Source of the DNA: Paenibacillus lacisoli
GTDB lineage: Bacteria > Bacillota > Bacilli > Paenibacillales > Paenibacillaceae
Assembly: GCF_030580655.1 (NCBI RefSeq)
Contig: NZ_JAUQTB010000001.1
Location: 682,001 to 746,000, forward strand
Length of the DNA stretch: 64,000 nucleotides
Reading direction: 5' to 3'
Shown: piece after piece, positions 45,146-55,446 of the stretch
How positions within the stretch are numbered: the first letter of the stretch is position 1
Layout of the letters: every line of letters begins with the position of its first letter
Position numbers and translations under genes: made by a program
The notes under the pieces: generated by a model
What the model saw: only the letters and a program-made list of their open reading frames with translations
Told to the model about the DNA's origin: nothing
Databases searched by the model: none

Positions 45146-46129
45146 ATGATGAGAGAAGTCATAGTGCCTGTCGTTTACGGGCTGATCTTATTTTTTGCAG
45201 GGATGAAGCTGATGGAGAATGCACTGCACAAGCTTGCCGGTCCCCTGCTGATACAAGGCTTGAACCGGGCCACGTCATCCCCCTGGAAAGGCATGCTCTT
45301 CAGCACGGTCATCACGGCCCTGCTCCAGAGCAGCACCGCGGTCACCGTCTTGTCCATGGGACTTGTGAATGCCGGTCTGCTGAGCTTCGGTCAGACGCTG
45401 GGTATTATCCTTGGCTCCAATATCGGAACCTGCCTGACAACCGAGCTCATCAGCCTGCAGATCGGCCGGTTCGCCTGGCCGCTGCTCGCCGTCTGCCTTG
45501 CACTATGGGCCTTCACTGTCCTGCTGTACGAATTCGGCAGACCTTCGCACAGGCCCGGCCGCAGTCCGCTTCTGGCCTGGCAGTACGGCAGCCTTGCCGG
45601 CGCCGGCTTTGCACTGGTGCTGGGCGGCATCCGCACCATGCAGCTGACCGCTCCGTATCTGGAGCGGACCGGCGTCTTCAGCGCGTTTCTGGAGCAGGCG
45701 GCCCACAGCCCCTGGTGGGGCTTTGCCGCCGGCGCCTGTCTCACCGCGCTGATCCACAGCAGTGCCGCTGTCATCGGCATGGCCATCAGCATGGCAGGAG
45801 CGGGCATCCTGCCTGTCGAGATTGGCGTCACGATTGTGATCGGCGCCAATGTTGGAACCTGTGTGACCGCGCTGATGGCATCCGTCGGCGGTACCCGCGC
45901 CGCCGCCTTCGTCGCCTGGTCACACATTGCCCTGAACGCAGGCGGCGCCCTGCTGTTCATGCCGCTGGCCGGACTGCTGCAGGCCGTATCGGCCTGGCTG
46001 TCCGCCGATCCGGGAGCGCAGATCGCTCACGCGCAGACGCTGTTCAACATCGCCTGTTCCCTGCTGGCGCTCCCCCTCTGTTACCTTCCGGTGTGGAGGA
46101 AGGTTGACCGTAATCTCCATACAGCCTAA
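45146..46129 (+). CDS. yqeW: Na/Pi cotransporter family protein (YqeW-like)
   Basis: A polytopic membrane protein of 327 residues. It contains both repeats of the Na/Pi family: ALLQSSTAVTVL with NIGTCLTTELIS, and ALIHSSAAVIGMA with GANVGTCVTALMAS. About eight hydrophobic segments are predicted. The family moves phosphate with sodium, but Firmicute YqeW has not been tested to my knowledge, and it lacks the PhoU-like tail. GAAGGGAG lies ahead of two adjacent ATG codons. In Bacillus yqeW lies in the same strand as its neighbours mtaB and yqeY, but here it is on the opposite strand. Confidence 0.88.
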   Translation: MMREVIVPVVYGLILFFAGMKLMENALHKLAGPLLIQGLNRATSSPWKGMLFSTVITALLQSSTAVTVLSMGLVNAGLLSFGQTLGIILGSNIGTCLTTELISLQIGRFAWPLLAVCLALWAFTVLLYEFGRPSHRPGRSPLLAWQYGSLAGAGFALVLGGIRTMQLTAPYLERTGVFSAFLEQAAHSPWWGFAAGACLTALIHSSAAVIGMAISMAGAGILPVEIGVTIVIGANVGTCVTALMASVGGTRAAAFVAWSHIALNAGGALLFMPLAGLLQAVSAWLSADPGAQIAHAQTLFNIACSLLALPLCYLPVWRKVDRNLHTA

Positions 46130-46152
46130 ATCAAATTCTCACAGCATCCGGC

Positions 46153-46590
46153 TCAGCCTAGCTGGATGTCCAGAGACTGCAGCGCTTTGCGCAGAATGAT
46201 ATCGTTATTGTCGTAACCTTCATTTACCTGCTTGTCCCAGGCCTCCTGCGGAGTATACCAGGCGACCCCTTTAATCTCTTCTACCTGCGGCTGCATCTCA
46301 CCGCCGAGTGCTTCAACAAGATAATAATGCACCTCTTTGTCGACCGTGCCATATTCCGGATGCTGATAAGTATAAGCAATCATGTCCACATGCTCGATGA
46401 TTTTACCCTCAATGCCGGTCTCTTCGACAATCTCACGCAGTGCCGTTTGTTCTACCGTCTCGCCGGGCTCCATCTTGCCTTTGGCGAGGGATACCTTGCC
46501 GTAACGGTCCTGAATTAGCTGAACTTCCAGCTCCCCTCCAACATAACGATATACAACGCCGCCTGCGGAAATTTCCTTTCTTGCTGCCAT
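46153..46590 (-). CDS. Nudix hydrolase
   Basis: A 145-residue Nudix protein. The Nudix box GKMEPGETVEQTALREIVEETGIEG is intact (split here: GKMEPGETVEQTA then LREIVEETGIEG), so pyrophosphohydrolase activity is likely; the substrate is not predictable. The C-terminal segment VRGVAWYTPQEAWDK-like (GVAWYTPQEAWDK) is typical of the YtkD/MutT-like forms. The ATG at 46590 has GGGGAGAGGAAG ahead, and the earlier ATG in the frame overlaps the ribosome site. Confidence 0.85.
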   Translation of the reverse strand: MAARKEISAGGVVYRYVGGELEVQLIQDRYGKVSLAKGKMEPGETVEQTALREIVEETGIEGKIIEHVDMIAYTYQHPEYGTVDKEVHYYLVEALGGEMQPQVEEIKGVAWYTPQEAWDKQVNEGYDNNDIILRKALQSLDIQLG

Positions 46591-46647
46591 GCTGCTTCCT
46601 CTCCCCTGTTCACAATTCGTAGACTCCATCTATAATCATGCCTGTAG

Positions 46648-46688
46648 AACAACAAGGATTTCACCCGATCAGCGAAATCCTTGTTGTT
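46648..46688 (-). terminator. Terminator after mtaB
   Basis: A 14-bp inverted repeat (AACAACAAGGATTT with AAATCCTTGTTGTT, 13-base loop) lies just past the mtaB stop. The T-rich 3' arm serves as the U tract. Confidence 0.7.
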
Positions 46689-46696
46689 ATTCCATA

Positions 46697-48040
46697 TTAT
46701 AGAGCTGCCTTCAGTTCCCCATCCAGCACACGCACCAGCTGGCCTTCACTTTCATTCACGCCGGCCCGGGTCAGTTTCACACGGCATACCTGTCCGACCA
46801 TATCCGGGGTACCGTCGAACACAACCTGGATATAGTTGTCACTGTAACCGTGCAGCTTGCCGCTGCCTTCGCGGCCTTTGGCCTCACCTTCCGGAATAAC
46901 ATCGAGCACCTGGCCGACGAACTTCTCGGCGTAAGCCAGCTGCATCTGTTCGGAAAGATCAATCAGCTCATGAACGCGGGCATTTTTCACTTCCTCATCC
47001 ACCTGATCCTCCATACGGGCAGCCGGTGTGCCGGTCCGCTTGGAGTAAGGGAAGACGTGCATTTCGGAGAAGCCGATTTTTTTCATCAGCTCATACCCGT
47101 TGCGGAACATTTCGTCCGTCTCGCCCGGGAATCCGACAATGACATCGGTCGTGATCGCCACGTCCGGCATGGCTTCACGAATGCGGAGCATCTTGTTGTA
47201 AAATTCTTGGGTTGTATATTTGCGGCGCATCCGCTTCAGTACCGTATCGTCGCCCGCCTGAAGCGGGATGTGGAAGTGGCGCACCAGCTTGTTTGAGCGG
47301 TTGATCACATCGAGCATGCGGTCATCGATCTGGCTCGCTTCAATGGAGCTGATCCGGATGCGTTCCAGACCTTCCACCTTATCCAGATCCCAGAGCAGGT
47401 CAGTCAGATCATAATTCTCCATATCGTCGCCGTAGCCGCCGGTATGAATGCCTGTCAGTACAATCTCCTTGTAGCCTGCCTGAACGAGCTGCTCGGCTTG
47501 GGCGATGATACTCTTCTGATCCCGGCTGCGGGACAGGCCGCGCGACCACGGGATAATACAGAACGTACAGAAGTTGTTACAGCCGTCCTGGATCTTCAGG
47601 AATGCTCGTGTGCGGTCTGCAAAATCCGGCACATCCATTTCTTCGAATACACGTGTCTTCATAATATTGCGCACCGCGTTGACCGGTTGGCGCGATTCCT
47701 GGATTTCCTTGACATAAGGCAAAATTTTATCCCGGTCCTGGGTACCAATCACAAGGTCGACACCCGGAATATCCAGAATCTCGGCAGGTGAAGTCTGCGC
47801 ATAGCAGCCTGTCACCGCCACGATGGCATCCGGGTTACGGCGAATGGCACGGCGGATAATCTGCCGGCTCTTCTTGTCGCCTGTGTTCGTTACCGTACAT
47901 GTATTAATGAGGTATACGTCAGCCGTTTGTTCATCAAAATCTACCTGCTCGTACCCTTCGTTCTTGAACAGCTGCCAAATGGCCTCCGTATCGTAAAAGT
48001 TGACTTTACAGCCCAAGGTGTAAAACGCCACGGATGGCAT
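46697..48040 (-). CDS. mtaB: tRNA (t6A37) methylthiotransferase MtaB
   Basis: A radical-SAM enzyme that makes ms2t6A at position 37 of tRNA. With the ATG at 48040 it has 447 residues beginning MPSVAFYTLGCKVNFYDTEA. The N-terminal UPF0004 cysteines (GCKVN, NTCTVTN, GCYAQ) hold one 4Fe-4S cluster. The radical-SAM CNNFCTFCIIPWSRG holds the other. A TRAM domain ends the protein. GGGAGGAATG precedes this ATG, and one base separates it from the rsmE stop, so rsmE and mtaB are coupled as in Bacillus (yqeU-yqeV). Confidence 0.95.
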   Translation of the reverse strand: MPSVAFYTLGCKVNFYDTEAIWQLFKNEGYEQVDFDEQTADVYLINTCTVTNTGDKKSRQIIRRAIRRNPDAIVAVTGCYAQTSPAEILDIPGVDLVIGTQDRDKILPYVKEIQESRQPVNAVRNIMKTRVFEEMDVPDFADRTRAFLKIQDGCNNFCTFCIIPWSRGLSRSRDQKSIIAQAEQLVQAGYKEIVLTGIHTGGYGDDMENYDLTDLLWDLDKVEGLERIRISSIEASQIDDRMLDVINRSNKLVRHFHIPLQAGDDTVLKRMRRKYTTQEFYNKMLRIREAMPDVAITTDVIVGFPGETDEMFRNGYELMKKIGFSEMHVFPYSKRTGTPAARMEDQVDEEVKNARVHELIDLSEQMQLAYAEKFVGQVLDVIPEGEAKGREGSGKLHGYSDNYIQVVFDGTPDMVGQVCRVKLTRAGVNESEGQLVRVLDGELKAAL

Positions 48041-48041
48041 A

Positions 48042-48800
48042 TCACATTCCTCCCATTTCTCCGGATTCATATAAAATACAAGTTAACGCTGCCATTCCAG
48101 CCGTCTCAGCGCGCAGAATACGCCGGCCGAGCCCTGTCGGGAAGGCCCCGGCCGCTTCTGCCGCCTGGCTCTCCTGCTCGGTAAAACCGCCTTCCGGCCC
48201 GACTACCACAAGCACCTTACCGCCATCAGGATGGTGCTCTACGAATGGCTTCACCATATCGCGCAGCTGGCGGCCGCTTTCTTTTTCATAACAATAGCAC
48301 ACGAGATCATATTCCTCAAAGGAAGTCAGGAGCGCTTTCCAGCCCAGCGGGCTATCCACCTCCGGAATACGGTTACGGTGGCACTGCTCTGCCGCCTCCT
48401 TGGCAATCTTGCGCCAGCGCTCGACACGTTTGCCTTCCTTTTTGCTGTCATACTGAACAATGGTCCGCTCCGAGAGGAACGGCACAAACCGGTCTGCCCC
48501 GATCTCGGTGCATTTTTGGATCACCAGCTCCATTTTGTCGCCTTTCGGCAGACTTTGTGCGATGGTAACCTTCACTTTAGGCTCTGCATTCATTTCCAGC
48601 CTGTCTATAATAGCAGCCGTTACCTCGCCCGCTTCCAGCGACGTCAGCTCGACCAGAGCCTCTCTCGAAGCACCATCGCTGACAATCACTTTATCGCCGG
48701 GCTTGCCGCGCATGACCCTGCTAATATGGCGGGCATCTTCGCCGGTTATGGTCACACTGTTCTCGCCGAACTGTTCCTGTGTAATGAAATAACGCTGCAT
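48042..48800 (-). CDS. rsmE: 16S rRNA m3U1498 methyltransferase RsmE
   Basis: A SPOUT-class methyltransferase of 252 residues that modifies U1498 of 16S rRNA. Motifs visible: HISRVMRGKPGDKV at the N-terminal PUA-like domain, SLPKGDKMELVIQKCTEIGA, and the knot region VVGPEGGFTEQESQAA with LGRRILRAETAG. The length is normal. It begins about 195 bases after the M50-gene terminator and is coupled to mtaB. Confidence 0.96.
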   Translation of the reverse strand: MQRYFITQEQFGENSVTITGEDARHISRVMRGKPGDKVIVSDGASREALVELTSLEAGEVTAAIIDRLEMNAEPKVKVTIAQSLPKGDKMELVIQKCTEIGADRFVPFLSERTIVQYDSKKEGKRVERWRKIAKEAAEQCHRNRIPEVDSPLGWKALLTSFEEYDLVCYCYEKESGRQLRDMVKPFVEHHPDGGKVLVVVGPEGGFTEQESQAAEAAGAFPTGLGRRILRAETAGMAALTCILYESGEMGGM

Positions 48801-48972
48801 GTCCCTTATTCACACCTGTCTCACCTGAATTGGATGCAGGGCGGGACAGGACGTGACGGGAAGCTTGGTCCGAACCCCACCTGCAAAAACACCAACAAAC
48901 ATCATACACCGTTTAGGCCTGAAAAACCAGCCTTTCCCCGTAAGTGGTCCTGGAAATCACAACCTGCACAAC

Positions 48973-48994
48973 AAAAAAGGAGCCCTTAGGCCCC
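48973..48994 (-). terminator. Terminator after the M50 protease gene
   Basis: A 6-bp stem including one G-U pair (GGGGCC with GGCTCC) and loop TAAG is followed by T6 on the minus strand, directly abutting the stop codon. Compact but well placed. Confidence 0.7.
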
Positions 48995-49672
48995 TTAGAA
49001 TAAATGCAGAAATACCTGGCCAAAGCTCCGTACAAGGAAGTTGGCGAATTCATAAATTGGAACAATGGTTACATTGCGCAGTGCAGGGATGAACACAATC
49101 AGCAGGAAAATGAATAAAGACCATTGCTCGTAACGCTGCAGCGCCGGCAGTGCTGAACGGGGTGCCAAATCCTCTACGATCCGGTAGCCGTCCAGCGGCG
49201 GCAGCGGAATCAGGTTAAAGAGGAAGAGAAACATGTTCAGGGAAACAAGATAATTGAAGAAGTAATAGACCGCCATATACACACGCTGGTTCTCAATGCC
49301 TTCCAGTACACCGAAGTAGTTCAGAAGATGAAAAATGAACAATCCCACCACCGACAGCAGCAGGTTGCTGAGCGGACCGGCAACAGAGACGATCACACCC
49401 ATGAGACGGGGTCGGGTAAAGTTGGCCCGGTTCACCGGAACCGGCTTCGCCCATCCAAAGCCTCCGATCAGCAGTAACAGCGTACCGAGAAAATCGATAT
49501 GAACCGCAGGGTTTAAGGTCACCCGTCCCAGCAGCTTGGCTGTGGGGTCTCCGAACTTGTTGGCAAAGTAGGCGTGCGAGAATTCATGCACGGTGAAGGC
49601 AAAAATAAGCGCGAGAATATAAAACGGCAAATTGGCAAGAGGAACCTGAAGAAAACGATCCAGAAAATCCAT
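48995..49672 (-). CDS. Site-2 protease family (M50) membrane metalloprotease
   Basis: A 225-residue intramembrane zinc protease with about five to six hydrophobic segments. Zinc ligands are visible: HEFSH (H29, H33) in the first helix, and NLIPLPPLDGYR (Asp) in the later NPDG-type motif. The GRVTLNPAVHIDFLGTLL segment is a family signature. It lacks a PDZ domain, as in the YwhC/rip-like minimal forms. It starts 2 bases after prmA and so is cotranscribed with it. Its substrate is unknown. Confidence 0.9.
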   Translation of the reverse strand: MDFLDRFLQVPLANLPFYILALIFAFTVHEFSHAYFANKFGDPTAKLLGRVTLNPAVHIDFLGTLLLLIGGFGWAKPVPVNRANFTRPRLMGVIVSVAGPLSNLLLSVVGLFIFHLLNYFGVLEGIENQRVYMAVYYFFNYLVSLNMFLFLFNLIPLPPLDGYRIVEDLAPRSALPALQRYEQWSLFIFLLIVFIPALRNVTIVPIYEFANFLVRSFGQVFLHLF

Positions 49673-49674
49673 CG

Positions 49675-50640
49675 TTATTTCTTCCTCGCGACAAAGGCGA
49701 TCCAGTCTTCATCCCGTTTCTTGTCTTCAATCACAAATCCGGCTGCAGTCAGCGCCTGCTCCACAACTTCTTCCTTGTTCTTCCATATGCCTGAAGCGAT
49801 GTAAACGCCATTAGACTCCAGTGCCTGATATACATCATCGATGAAGAGCAGAATAATCTCTGCCAAAATATTCGCAACAATGACCTTCACCGGCAGGGTT
49901 ACACCCAGGCCCTGTTCATGGCTCCCGAGCAGCGAGAGAAGGTCGCTTTCCTTAACGGTAATACGGTCCTCCAATCCGTTCAGACGGGTATTCTCTTCCG
50001 CACTGGAGACAGCAACCGGATCGAGGTCCAGGGCAAGAACGTGTTTTGCCCCCAGCTTGATGGCACCGATAGCCAGGATGCCCGAGCCCGTGCCGACGTC
50101 AATGACTTCTTCCCCTCCCTGAATTACACCTTCCAATGTACGAAGGCAGAGGGAGGTCGTCGGATGGGTACCAGTTCCGAAGGCCATGCCCGGATCCAGC
50201 TCAATAATCTGCTCCTGCGGATCAGCGGGAGTGTAATCCTCCCAGGTCGGCTTAATGGTCAGCCGGTCAGACACTCGCAGCGGCTTGAAGTACTGCTTCC
50301 ATGCCGTCGCCCAGTCATCTTCATTAACCGTACGCACCTCTGTAGTCCAGCTGCCCGCATCAATATCAAACTCTTGCAGCCCCTCAATACGCGGCTTCAC
50401 TTCCGTCAGAACCTCATCCATATCAGTTGTTTCGGCAAAATAGCCTTTGATAACGGCCAAGCCCTCCGGGATATCGTTCAGAGGCAGTTCGTACCATTGT
50501 CCATAGGAAGTATCTCTCTCTTTATTTAATGTACCGGATTCCTCAATCGAGACGCCGCCTGCACCGGCTTCATGCAGGAAATTCGAGATCATCTCCACCG
50601 CTTCCTCCGTGGTATGTATCGTTAATTCGTGCCATAACAT
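49675..50640 (-). CDS. prmA: Ribosomal protein L11 methyltransferase PrmA
   Basis: Trimethylates L11 of the ribosome. The 321 residues have the N-terminal L11-binding region (about 1-110), then LDPGMAFGTGTHPTTSLCL and the SAM motif VIDVGTGSGILAIGAIKLGA (about 180-200), with VIVANILAEIILLF as the catalytic-site strand. GAGGAGG lies ahead of the ATG. A possible TATAGT -10 near 50682 lies between this gene and the YfhD-like terminator, but no good -35 is seen. Confidence 0.95.
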   Translation of the reverse strand: MLWHELTIHTTEEAVEMISNFLHEAGAGGVSIEESGTLNKERDTSYGQWYELPLNDIPEGLAVIKGYFAETTDMDEVLTEVKPRIEGLQEFDIDAGSWTTEVRTVNEDDWATAWKQYFKPLRVSDRLTIKPTWEDYTPADPQEQIIELDPGMAFGTGTHPTTSLCLRTLEGVIQGGEEVIDVGTGSGILAIGAIKLGAKHVLALDLDPVAVSSAEENTRLNGLEDRITVKESDLLSLLGSHEQGLGVTLPVKVIVANILAEIILLFIDDVYQALESNGVYIASGIWKNKEEVVEQALTAAGFVIEDKKRDEDWIAFVARKK

Positions 50641-50706
50641 AAGTTATCTTTTCCTCCTCATTAGCATGCATGAGTCTTATTGTACTATACCTGATGGGCT
50701 GAATTC

Positions 50707-50739
50707 AAAAAAAGCGGCTGCGCTGATGAGCGCAGCCGC
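50707..50739 (-). terminator. Terminator after the YfhD-like gene
   Basis: A perfect 11-bp GC-rich stem (GCGGCTGCGCT with AGCGCAGCCGC and a 4-base loop) is followed on the minus strand by seven T. Confidence 0.95.
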
Positions 50740-50774
50740 ATCGGATCAAGATGGAATCCGAATGGGTAACCGGT

Positions 50775-50963
50775 TTACTTGTCGTCAAAAATAATACGCT
50801 CCTGCCGGCGTTCTGCTGCCTCGCTGCGCCGCAGAGCTTCCACATCGTCATGATCTGCCAGCGCGCCGGAGAATTCGACATCCTCATTTTTGGCTGCCTG
50901 AAGATCTCTCATCTTGTCCGTCTTCTTCAAAATTTTGCCGCGGCTGCTCTGAAATTCTGCCAT
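50775..50963 (-). CDS. YfhD-like small acidic protein
   Basis: A 62-residue protein, MAEFQSSRGKILKKTDKM then DVEFSGALADHDDVEALRRSEAAERRQ. The VEFS-LAD-DDxEA-RxxAAxRR pattern matches my memory of the YfhD family, whose function is unknown. It is charged and has no membrane segment. AAGGAGGCGGG precedes the ATG. It ends at a strong terminator and follows the 51006 gene by 42 bases. Confidence 0.6.
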   Translation of the reverse strand: MAEFQSSRGKILKKTDKMRDLQAAKNEDVEFSGALADHDDVEALRRSEAAERRQERIIFDDK

Positions 50964-51005
50964 AATCCCGCCTCCTTTTGATAATAGAACCCAGCCTTTT
51001 CCTAA

Positions 51006-51377
51006 TTAAATCATCCCGCCGCATTGTTCAACAATTGCCAATGCGCGTTCATGCACGTCCTGGTTCACCACGACGGTCAACAAAATATCACGCCCCGTCG
51101 GACCTCCCTGGCCTCCGTCACTCATGCCGCTTGCCGCCGGATCTGCTGCAGCCAAAATACCATCTATGGCACTGCTGAAGGCGCCATTTTGCGTCAAAGC
51201 AGCCAGGCTGCTGATATTGCCGGATATGACCGGAATCCCATAGCTGATGCTGCCGCCGGGATACCGGCTGAACCGGTCGATCGACATATCAATCACCCGC
51301 AGTGCCTTCAGCTTCATCGCAGCCGCTTCAGCCTCTTCCGGTGATTTAAAATACGCCAGTATGTTCTTGTCACTCAT
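51006..51377 (-). CDS. Uncharacterised protein, GSP17M-like fold suspected
   Basis: A 123-residue soluble protein. It starts MSDKNILAYFKSPEEAEAAAMKLKALRVIDMSID and ends with DILLTVVVNQDVHERALAIVEQCGG. The two beta-alpha-beta segments with paired helices resemble general stress protein 17M/YflT-like proteins. The middle (ADPAASGMSDGGQGGPTG) is low-complexity and probably a loop. It lies between the dnaJ terminator and the YfhD-like gene, and GGAAGGC-like bases lie ahead of its ATG. No function can be assigned. Confidence 0.65.
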   Translation of the reverse strand: MSDKNILAYFKSPEEAEAAAMKLKALRVIDMSIDRFSRYPGGSISYGIPVISGNISSLAALTQNGAFSSAIDGILAAADPAASGMSDGGQGGPTGRDILLTVVVNQDVHERALAIVEQCGGMI

Positions 51378-51462
51378 TGAATTCCACCTGCCTTCCGCTG
51401 GTCCTTGTTCTAGAGTGCGTGAAAGCAGGCCGGTTTATTCTTAGGCTTCATTTATCCGTGCA

Positions 51463-51513
51463 CAAAAAAAGAGGCTGTTCGCAGATGATAAACATCATCT
51501 GGAACGCCTCTTT
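51463..51513 (-). terminator. Terminator after dnaJ
   Basis: A 46-base near-palindrome (AAAGAGGC, GTTC and CAGATGAT on one arm matching ATCATCTG, GAAC and GCCTCTTT) is followed by seven T on the minus strand. It lies 18 bases past the dnaJ stop and ends the heat-shock operon. Confidence 0.92.
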
Positions 51514-51530
51514 TGATTATAATAGGTTGA

Positions 51531-52655
51531 TCAGTCTCCGCGGAATGCCCGCTTCATCCGGTCGAAAAAGGACTGCTCCTGCTCATGGGTCTGCTCCCCG
51601 CTGAGGGAAGCAAAGCTGCGCAGCAGATCTTTCTGTTCATCGCTCAGCTTGCTTGGTGTCACCACAATCACTTTCACATGCTGATCGCCCTGGCCGACAC
51701 CGCGTAGACGCGGCACGCCCTTGCCTTTGAGACGGAAATAGGTTCCGGTCTGTGTTCCGGCAGGGATCTTCAGTTTGACCTTCTCGGACAAGGTAGGAAT
51801 CTCAATCTCATCGCCGAGTGCTGCCTGAGCGAAGGTCAGCGGCACTTCGCAGTAGATGTCGTCCCCTTCGCGTTCGAAGAAATCATGCGGCTTGACGCGA
51901 ATGACAATGTACAGGTCGCCGGCAGGACCGCCACGCAGGCCGCCTTCCCCTTCACCGCTCATGCGCAGCTGCGCGCCGTCATCCACGCCTGCAGGAATGC
52001 GGACATGAATTTTACGCTGCTTGCGTACTTTGCCTGAGCCTTGGCAAGTTGTACATTTTTCCTTGATGATCTTGCCGGAACCGCTGCAGTTTGAGCAAGG
52101 ACGACGGTTGACCATACGGCCAAACGGCGTGTTCTGAACCACTTCCTGCTGTCCGCTGCCATGACAGACGGAGCAGGTCTCTGGATGAGTACCCGGCTTG
52201 GCACCAGAACCATTACACGTATCGCAATTTTCGGTACGCGGGATCGTAATATCCGTTTCCTTGCCGAAGACCGCTTCCTTGAATTCAATGGTCATCGTAT
52301 ATTGCAGATCATTCCCCCGCTGCGGAGCATTTGGATCACGACGTCCGCCGCCTCCACCGCCGAAGAACATATCAAATATATCACCAAAGCCGCCGAAGTC
52401 CTGCCCGCCAAAGCCGCCGCCCATGCCCTGATTTGGATCAACATGTCCAAACTGGTCATATTGCGCTCGCTTCTGGCCGTCACTCAGTACATCATAAGCT
52501 TCTTTCATTTCCTTGAATTTTGCTTCTGCGTCCGGCTCCTTGTTCACGTCCGGATGATACTGGCGCGCCAGTTTACGGTATGCTTTCTTAATCTCGTCAT
52601 CCGAAGCATTTTTGCCGAGTCCTAGCACCTCATAATAATCACGCTTTTCAGCCAC
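51531..52655 (-). CDS. dnaJ: Chaperone DnaJ (Hsp40)
   Basis: Co-chaperone that stimulates DnaK ATPase and binds unfolded proteins. The 374 residues show the J domain with HPD ([10 protein letters not shown]), the Gly/Phe-rich linker with an extreme run of Gly ([26 protein letters not shown], split here), and four zinc repeats of the type CxxCxGxG ([36 protein letters not shown]). The C-terminal substrate-binding domain follows. A hairpin lies between dnaK and dnaJ. Confidence 0.98.
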   Translation of the reverse strand: MAEKRDYYEVLGLGKNASDDEIKKAYRKLARQYHPDVNKEPDAEAKFKEMKEAYDVLSDGQKRAQYDQFGHVDPNQGMGGGFGGQDFGGFGDIFDMFFGGGGGGRRDPNAPQRGNDLQYTMTIEFKEAVFGKETDITIPRTENCDTCNGSGAKPGTHPETCSVCHGSGQQEVVQNTPFGRMVNRRPCSNCSGSGKIIKEKCTTCQGSGKVRKQRKIHVRIPAGVDDGAQLRMSGEGEGGLRGGPAGDLYIVIRVKPHDFFEREGDDIYCEVPLTFAQAALGDEIEIPTLSEKVKLKIPAGTQTGTYFRLKGKGVPRLRGVGQGDQHVKVIVVTPSKLSDEQKDLLRSFASLSGEQTHEQEQSFFDRMKRAFRGD

Positions 52656-52707
52656 TGCTCCACCCCCATGCCTATTCAGCTTCCCGCATCATGACAAAAG
52701 GAAAGCC

Positions 52708-52726
52708 AAAAACCGGATGCTTCCGG
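52708..52726 (-). promoter_or_regulatory. Short hairpin with T run between dnaK and dnaJ
   Basis: CCGGA, loop AGCA, TCCGG, then TTTTT on the minus strand at 52708-52726, between the dnaK stop and the dnaJ ribosome site. It looks like a weak intrinsic terminator or attenuator that could lower dnaJ relative to dnaK. Confidence 0.5.
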
Positions 52727-52776
52727 CTTTGACCTTCCCATTGCTGCTTGCATGCATGAATCTGTCTATTGCCAGA

Positions 52777-54639
<1,863 letters not shown>

Positions 54640-54675
54640 TCACATCGTCAAAGGCCGTTCCGGCCGTAAATGGTA

Positions 54676-54693
54676 GGCATGCCTGAGCATGCC
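54676..54693 (-). repeat. Palindromic hairpin between grpE and dnaK
   Basis: GGCATGC, loop TCAG, GCATGCC: a perfect 7-bp stem in the 124-base grpE-dnaK gap. A second hairpin, GGCCG with CGGCC, lies near 54650-54663. Neither has a T run, so they could be mRNA processing or stability elements. Confidence 0.45.
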
Positions 54694-54748
54694 GGATATG
54701 GATTTGTTTCTGGTTGGTTTGATAAACCATGTCAATCTATGTGAATGA

Positions 54749-55348
54749 TTACATGCTCACTTTGACCATGGCTGGTCGCAGTACTTTATCCTTCAGCATA
54801 TAACCTTTTTGTACTTCCTCAACGACGATGCCTTCCTCATACTCGTCGCTCTCCACCTGCATGATTGCCTGATGGAATTCAGGGTTGAACGGCTCGCCAA
54901 CCGTCTCCATGGCCGTCAGGCCTTCAGCCTGCAGTACGCCCTCGAATTGACGGAAAATCATATGGATTCCCTTCGTGAACGACTCGGATTCAGGTGTCTG
55001 CGGAAGCGCAGCTACGGCACGCTCGAAGTTATCAATAACCGGCACAAGCTCATTGATCAGCTTCATGGAAGCATATTTAGCAAGGTCTTCTTTCTCCTTC
55101 GCCGTACGGCGGCGGAAATTATCGAAGTCGGCCTGTGTACGCAGGAAGCGCTGCTGACTTTCTTCGGCTTCTGCACGAAGGCGGGCAGCCTCATCATTCT
55201 CCTCCGCAGACTCTGTCTCGAGAGAAGCAGATTCGTTCACCACTTCCTCTACAGCCGGCTCATCACCTTGAGTGGTCTCTACCTCTACGACTTCCTCCTC
55301 AGCGGTTGGCTGCTGTTCTTCCCCTTGAAACGTTTGATCCTCTTTCAA
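54749..55348 (-). CDS. grpE: Nucleotide exchange factor GrpE
   Basis: Exchange factor for DnaK, 199 residues. The first 65 are very acidic (many Glu and Val), then a long coiled coil (AARLRAEAEESQQRFLRTQADFDNFRRR), the DnaK-binding motif with PVIDNFERAVA, and the C-terminal beta domain with VGEPFNPEFHQAI and MLKDKVLRPAMVKV. It lies 98 bases after hrcA. Confidence 0.97.
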   Translation of the reverse strand: MKEDQTFQGEEQQPTAEEEVVEVETTQGDEPAVEEVVNESASLETESAEENDEAARLRAEAEESQQRFLRTQADFDNFRRRTAKEKEDLAKYASMKLINELVPVIDNFERAVAALPQTPESESFTKGIHMIFRQFEGVLQAEGLTAMETVGEPFNPEFHQAIMQVESDEYEEGIVVEEVQKGYMLKDKVLRPAMVKVSM

Positions 55349-55446
55349 GTTGTCTCACCTCCTTAAAATAGGCCTCAACACAAGGCACAACGTATAGGAT
55401 ACCGTCTTCCTGTCCATCAATCAAGGCGGCGCAGGAAGACCGTGCA

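Noticed and set aside
45031-46107. 358-codon frame overlapping yqeW in another frame
   Set aside because: Very rich in Arg, Cys and His, while the overlapping frame gives a clean eight-helix Na/Pi transporter with conserved QSSTAVT motifs.
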